Assembly: GCF_022808935.1 (NCBI RefSeq)
Contig: NZ_JAKZFR010000003.1
Span: 186,001-250,000, forward strand
Reading direction: 5' to 3'
From: Geothrix sp. SG200
GTDB lineage: Bacteria > Acidobacteriota > Holophagae > Holophagales > Holophagaceae
DNA: 64,000 nt
The notes below the pieces were generated by a model. The model saw only the letters and a list, made by a program, of their open reading frames with translations. It was not told the origin of the DNA and ran no database searches. Shown here piece after piece: positions 61,854-64,000 of the stretch. Numbering within the stretch: the stretch's first letter is position 1; each line of letters begins with the position of its first letter. The position numbers were made by a program, and so were the translations under genes.

Positions 61854-63739
61854 TGGATCCCCGGCAGCGCCCCCTCCTCCACCGCCGCCTCGGGGTGTTC
61901 AAGGGCCTGGCCTGGAGCCTGGTGGCCCTGCTGGTGCTGATCTACGCCTGGCTCCAGATCGTCCGGCACGGCGAGTTCAAGCAGCTGGCCATGCAGCAGG
62001 CCGTGAAGATCCGCCCCATCGCCGCGCCGCGGGGCCTGGTGCTGGACCGCAACGGCTACCGCCTCGTGGACAACCGCCGCGCGCTGCATCTCGTCATCCA
62101 GCGGGAGGATCTCCCCACCCGACCGGAAGTCGTGCAGAGCCTGGCCCAGGCCCTGGAGCTGGACCCGGCCGGGCTCATGCGGAAGATCCAGAGCTACCGT
62201 CTGGCCGGGAAGGGCCGTCCGCTGGTGCTCAAGGAGAACCTGGATGATGTGGGCATCGCCCAGGCGGAGCGAGTCCGGGCCCGCTTCCCCTTCCTCAGCG
62301 TGGACGTGGCGCCGCGGCGTGTGTATCTCGGCGACGAGCTGGCGGGTCACGTGCTGGGTTACGTGGGTGAGGTGGACGAGCCGATGATGAAGGCCAATCC
62401 CGATGTCTTCCGGCTGGGCGAGACCATCGGGAAGGAGGGCTTCGAAGCCAGCGGCAACGACAAGCTCAAGGGCGTAGATGGCCAGAAACGCATCCTCGTG
62501 GACCAGCTCGGAACGGAAGTCGCCCATTTCGGCCAGACGGACGCCGTCGCGGGTCACAGCCTCTACCTCACCCTGGACGCGGGCCTCCAGAAGGTCATGC
62601 AGGACGCCTACGGTGAGGAGGCGGGCGCGGCCGTGGTGCTCGACCTGCGGGACGGCGGCATCCTGGCCATGTACTCCAGCCCCTCGTACGATCCGAACCT
62701 CTTCCTCAACCGCCTCAGCCAGGAGATGGTGGACCGCTACCTGAACAATCCCGCTCGCCCCATGATCAACCGGGCCATCCAGGGCATCTACGCGCCGGGC
62801 TCCACCTTCAAGCTGCTGGTGGCTCTGGCGGGTCTGGAGAAGGGCGTCATCACCCCCCAGACCGTGATCTACTGCGCCGGGAAGAAGAACTTCTACGGCC
62901 GCGACTTCCGCTGCGACAAGCCCACGGGCCACGGGGGCCTGAACCTGGTCCAGGCCATCGCCCAGAGCTGCGACGTCTACTTCTACGAAGTGGCCTCCCG
63001 GCTGGACGTGGACGACATCTACGCCACGGCGGAGAAGTACGGCCTGACGGAGCGCACGGGCATCGACCTCCCCCGGGAGAAGCGCACCCGCATCCCCAGC
63101 CGGGCCTGGAAGCGCAAGGCCGTGCCCAAGGATCCCAAGTGGTATGCCGGCGAGACCATCAGCGTGGGCATCGGCCAGGGGGCCGTGGGCGTCACGCCCA
63201 TCGGCCTGGCGCGGTTCTACGCCACGCTGGCCACCCGGGGGAAGGTGCTCACGCCCCACCTCTTCTACGGCTTCCGCAGCGACCAGACCAACCAGCTGGA
63301 GCCCGCGCCTCCCCCGGGCACCAAGGAGACACCGCTCGATCCGAGGCTCTGGGCGGTGCTGGACGAGGGGCTGTACGAGGTGGTCCAGAGCGGAACCGCC
63401 GCGGCCAACCCCTTTATCCGGGAGATCGCACGGGAAGCCCCCTTCGTGGGCAAGACCGGCACGGCCCAGGTGGCCACCTTCGTGGACAAGAGCCACTATG
63501 CCCGCCAGGCCAAGCACCTGAAGGACCACGCCCTCTTTGCGGGCTACGCGCCCCACGACAAGCCCCAGATCGCCTTCGCCGTGGTGGTGGAGAACGCCGG
63601 CTTCGGCTCCACCGCCGCCGCGCCCATCGCCGCCAAGCTCGTGAAGTACTGGTTCGTGGATCGCGTGAAGAACCCCATCCCGCCCCCGAGGGGCCGCATG
63701 GTGGATCCCTTCGCCCCTCCTGCGGAGGCGGCGGAATGA
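61853..63739 (+). CDS. mrdA: Penicillin-binding protein 2
   Basis: The product has 628 residues from the ATG at 61853, which shares a base with the mreD stop. An N-terminal membrane helix (LAWSLVALLVLIYAWLQIV) is followed by the pedestal domain (RGLVLDRNGYRLVDNR). The transpeptidase motifs are SxxK in APGSTFKLL, SxN-type SCD in AIAQSCDVYFYE, and KTGTAQ. It cross-links peptidoglycan during elongation with RodA, whose gene overlaps downstream (ATGA). Confidence 0.94.
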   Translation: MDPRQRPLLHRRLGVFKGLAWSLVALLVLIYAWLQIVRHGEFKQLAMQQAVKIRPIAAPRGLVLDRNGYRLVDNRRALHLVIQREDLPTRPEVVQSLAQALELDPAGLMRKIQSYRLAGKGRPLVLKENLDDVGIAQAERVRARFPFLSVDVAPRRVYLGDELAGHVLGYVGEVDEPMMKANPDVFRLGETIGKEGFEASGNDKLKGVDGQKRILVDQLGTEVAHFGQTDAVAGHSLYLTLDAGLQKVMQDAYGEEAGAAVVLDLRDGGILAMYSSPSYDPNLFLNRLSQEMVDRYLNNPARPMINRAIQGIYAPGSTFKLLVALAGLEKGVITPQTVIYCAGKKNFYGRDFRCDKPTGHGGLNLVQAIAQSCDVYFYEVASRLDVDDIYATAEKYGLTERTGIDLPREKRTRIPSRAWKRKAVPKDPKWYAGETISVGIGQGAVGVTPIGLARFYATLATRGKVLTPHLFYGFRSDQTNQLEPAPPPGTKETPLDPRLWAVLDEGLYEVVQSGTAAANPFIREIAREAPFVGKTGTAQVATFVDKSHYARQAKHLKDHALFAGYAPHDKPQIAFAVVVENAGFGSTAAAPIAAKLVKYWFVDRVKNPIPPPRGRMVDPFAPPAEAAE

Positions 63740-64000
63740 AGGATCGCGTCCGAGCCCTGGATTCCCGGTTGCTGTGGGTCATCCTCGCCCTCATGGCCCT
63801 GGGCACGCTGACCCTCTATTCGGCGGGCCGGAACACGCCCCAGGCCACCATCTGGCTCAAGCAGACCGTCTGGAACCTCATGGGGCTGGCGCTGATGCTC
63901 CTGCTGGCGAACACGAACCCCCGCCGCGTCCTCCGCTACAGCTTCCCCGCCTACCTGCTGGGCTTGGCGGCCCTGGCGGCGGTGCTGGTGGTGGGCAAGA
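63736..64000 (+). CDS. rodA: Rod shape-determining protein RodA, cut by window end
   Basis: Only the first 88 codons are in the window. They show MKDRVRALDSRLLWVILAL, then YSAGRNTPQATIWLKQTVWNLMGL and further membrane helices, matching the start of the RodA/FtsW (SEDS) family. RodA is the glycosyltransferase partner of PBP2. It overlaps the mrdA stop by ATGA. Confidence 0.9.
   Translation, partial: MKDRVRALDSRLLWVILALMALGTLTLYSAGRNTPQATIWLKQTVWNLMGLALMLLLANTNPRRVLRYSFPAYLLGLAALAAVLVVGK

Noticed and set aside
61574-63556. A 660-residue minus frame opposite mreD and mrdA
   Set aside because: Antisense to a gene with intact SxxK and KTGT motifs.

Overview
The window is a high-GC bacterial chromosome segment with 39 protein genes (two cut by the window edges), one tmRNA and one tRNA. 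The gene set points to a Gram-negative cell: several outer-membrane receptors, lipoproteins, small outer-membrane barrels and an mreBCD-mrdA-rodA elongation cluster. Carboxypeptidase-regulatory-domain (Oar-like) TonB-dependent receptors without SusD partners, the GC content and the mix of housekeeping genes suggest Acidobacteriota, perhaps Holophagae (Geothrix/Holophaga-like). That placement is inference; no rRNA or marker comparison was possible.

Region 1 (1-17.8 kb) is a glycan-utilisation locus that reads as a beta-1,3-glucan (laminarin-type) system. A divergently oriented XylR-type AraC regulator (3786-4973, minus) sits beside a GH16 lipoprotein glucanase, a secreted clan GH-A hydrolase and a carbohydrate-binding lipoprotein, all on minus. 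On plus, starting at 5277, run a Big_2/CBM-like surface protein, two small outer-membrane barrels flanking a TonB-dependent receptor, a GPH-type sugar:cation symporter, a GH17 hydrolase and a 1141-residue cytoplasmic phosphorylase-like enzyme. A shared A-tract motif (core AAAAAAGAC) lies upstream of these transcription units and is a candidate operator.

Region 2 (17.8-41.9 kb) is mostly housekeeping: tmRNA (ssrA), a tautomerase, 3-methyladenine DNA glycosylase, a type II GAPDH-like protein, glutamate dehydrogenase, RlmH, a DinG-type helicase, a BlaI/BlaR1-like pair with two matching operators, a PIG-L deacetylase coupled to a 37-residue membrane microprotein and a sodium symporter, aconitase, a TRIC channel, an M20 amidohydrolase, leuS-cysK-pyrE and a PduO-type cobalamin adenosyltransferase.

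Region 3 (41.9-55.4 kb) is an array of four large TonB-dependent receptors, all on minus, each with its own promoter region and terminator. The first two share a conserved promoter arrangement. The third has a perfect operator-like palindrome and the fourth a structured leader. One receptor carries a canonical EF-hand calcium loop.

Region 4 (55.5-64 kb) holds a pyrimidine-nucleoside phosphorylase, a small TPR-like membrane protein, tRNA-Phe with a duplicated 3' end, a SurA-like lipoprotein, a glutaredoxin-like gene whose 3' end is tandemly repeated with a 178-bp period, and mreB-mreC-mreD-mrdA-rodA running off the right edge. No insertion sequence, integrase, CRISPR array or rRNA was seen. 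Many long antisense reading frames exist because of the GC bias; they were treated as shadows.
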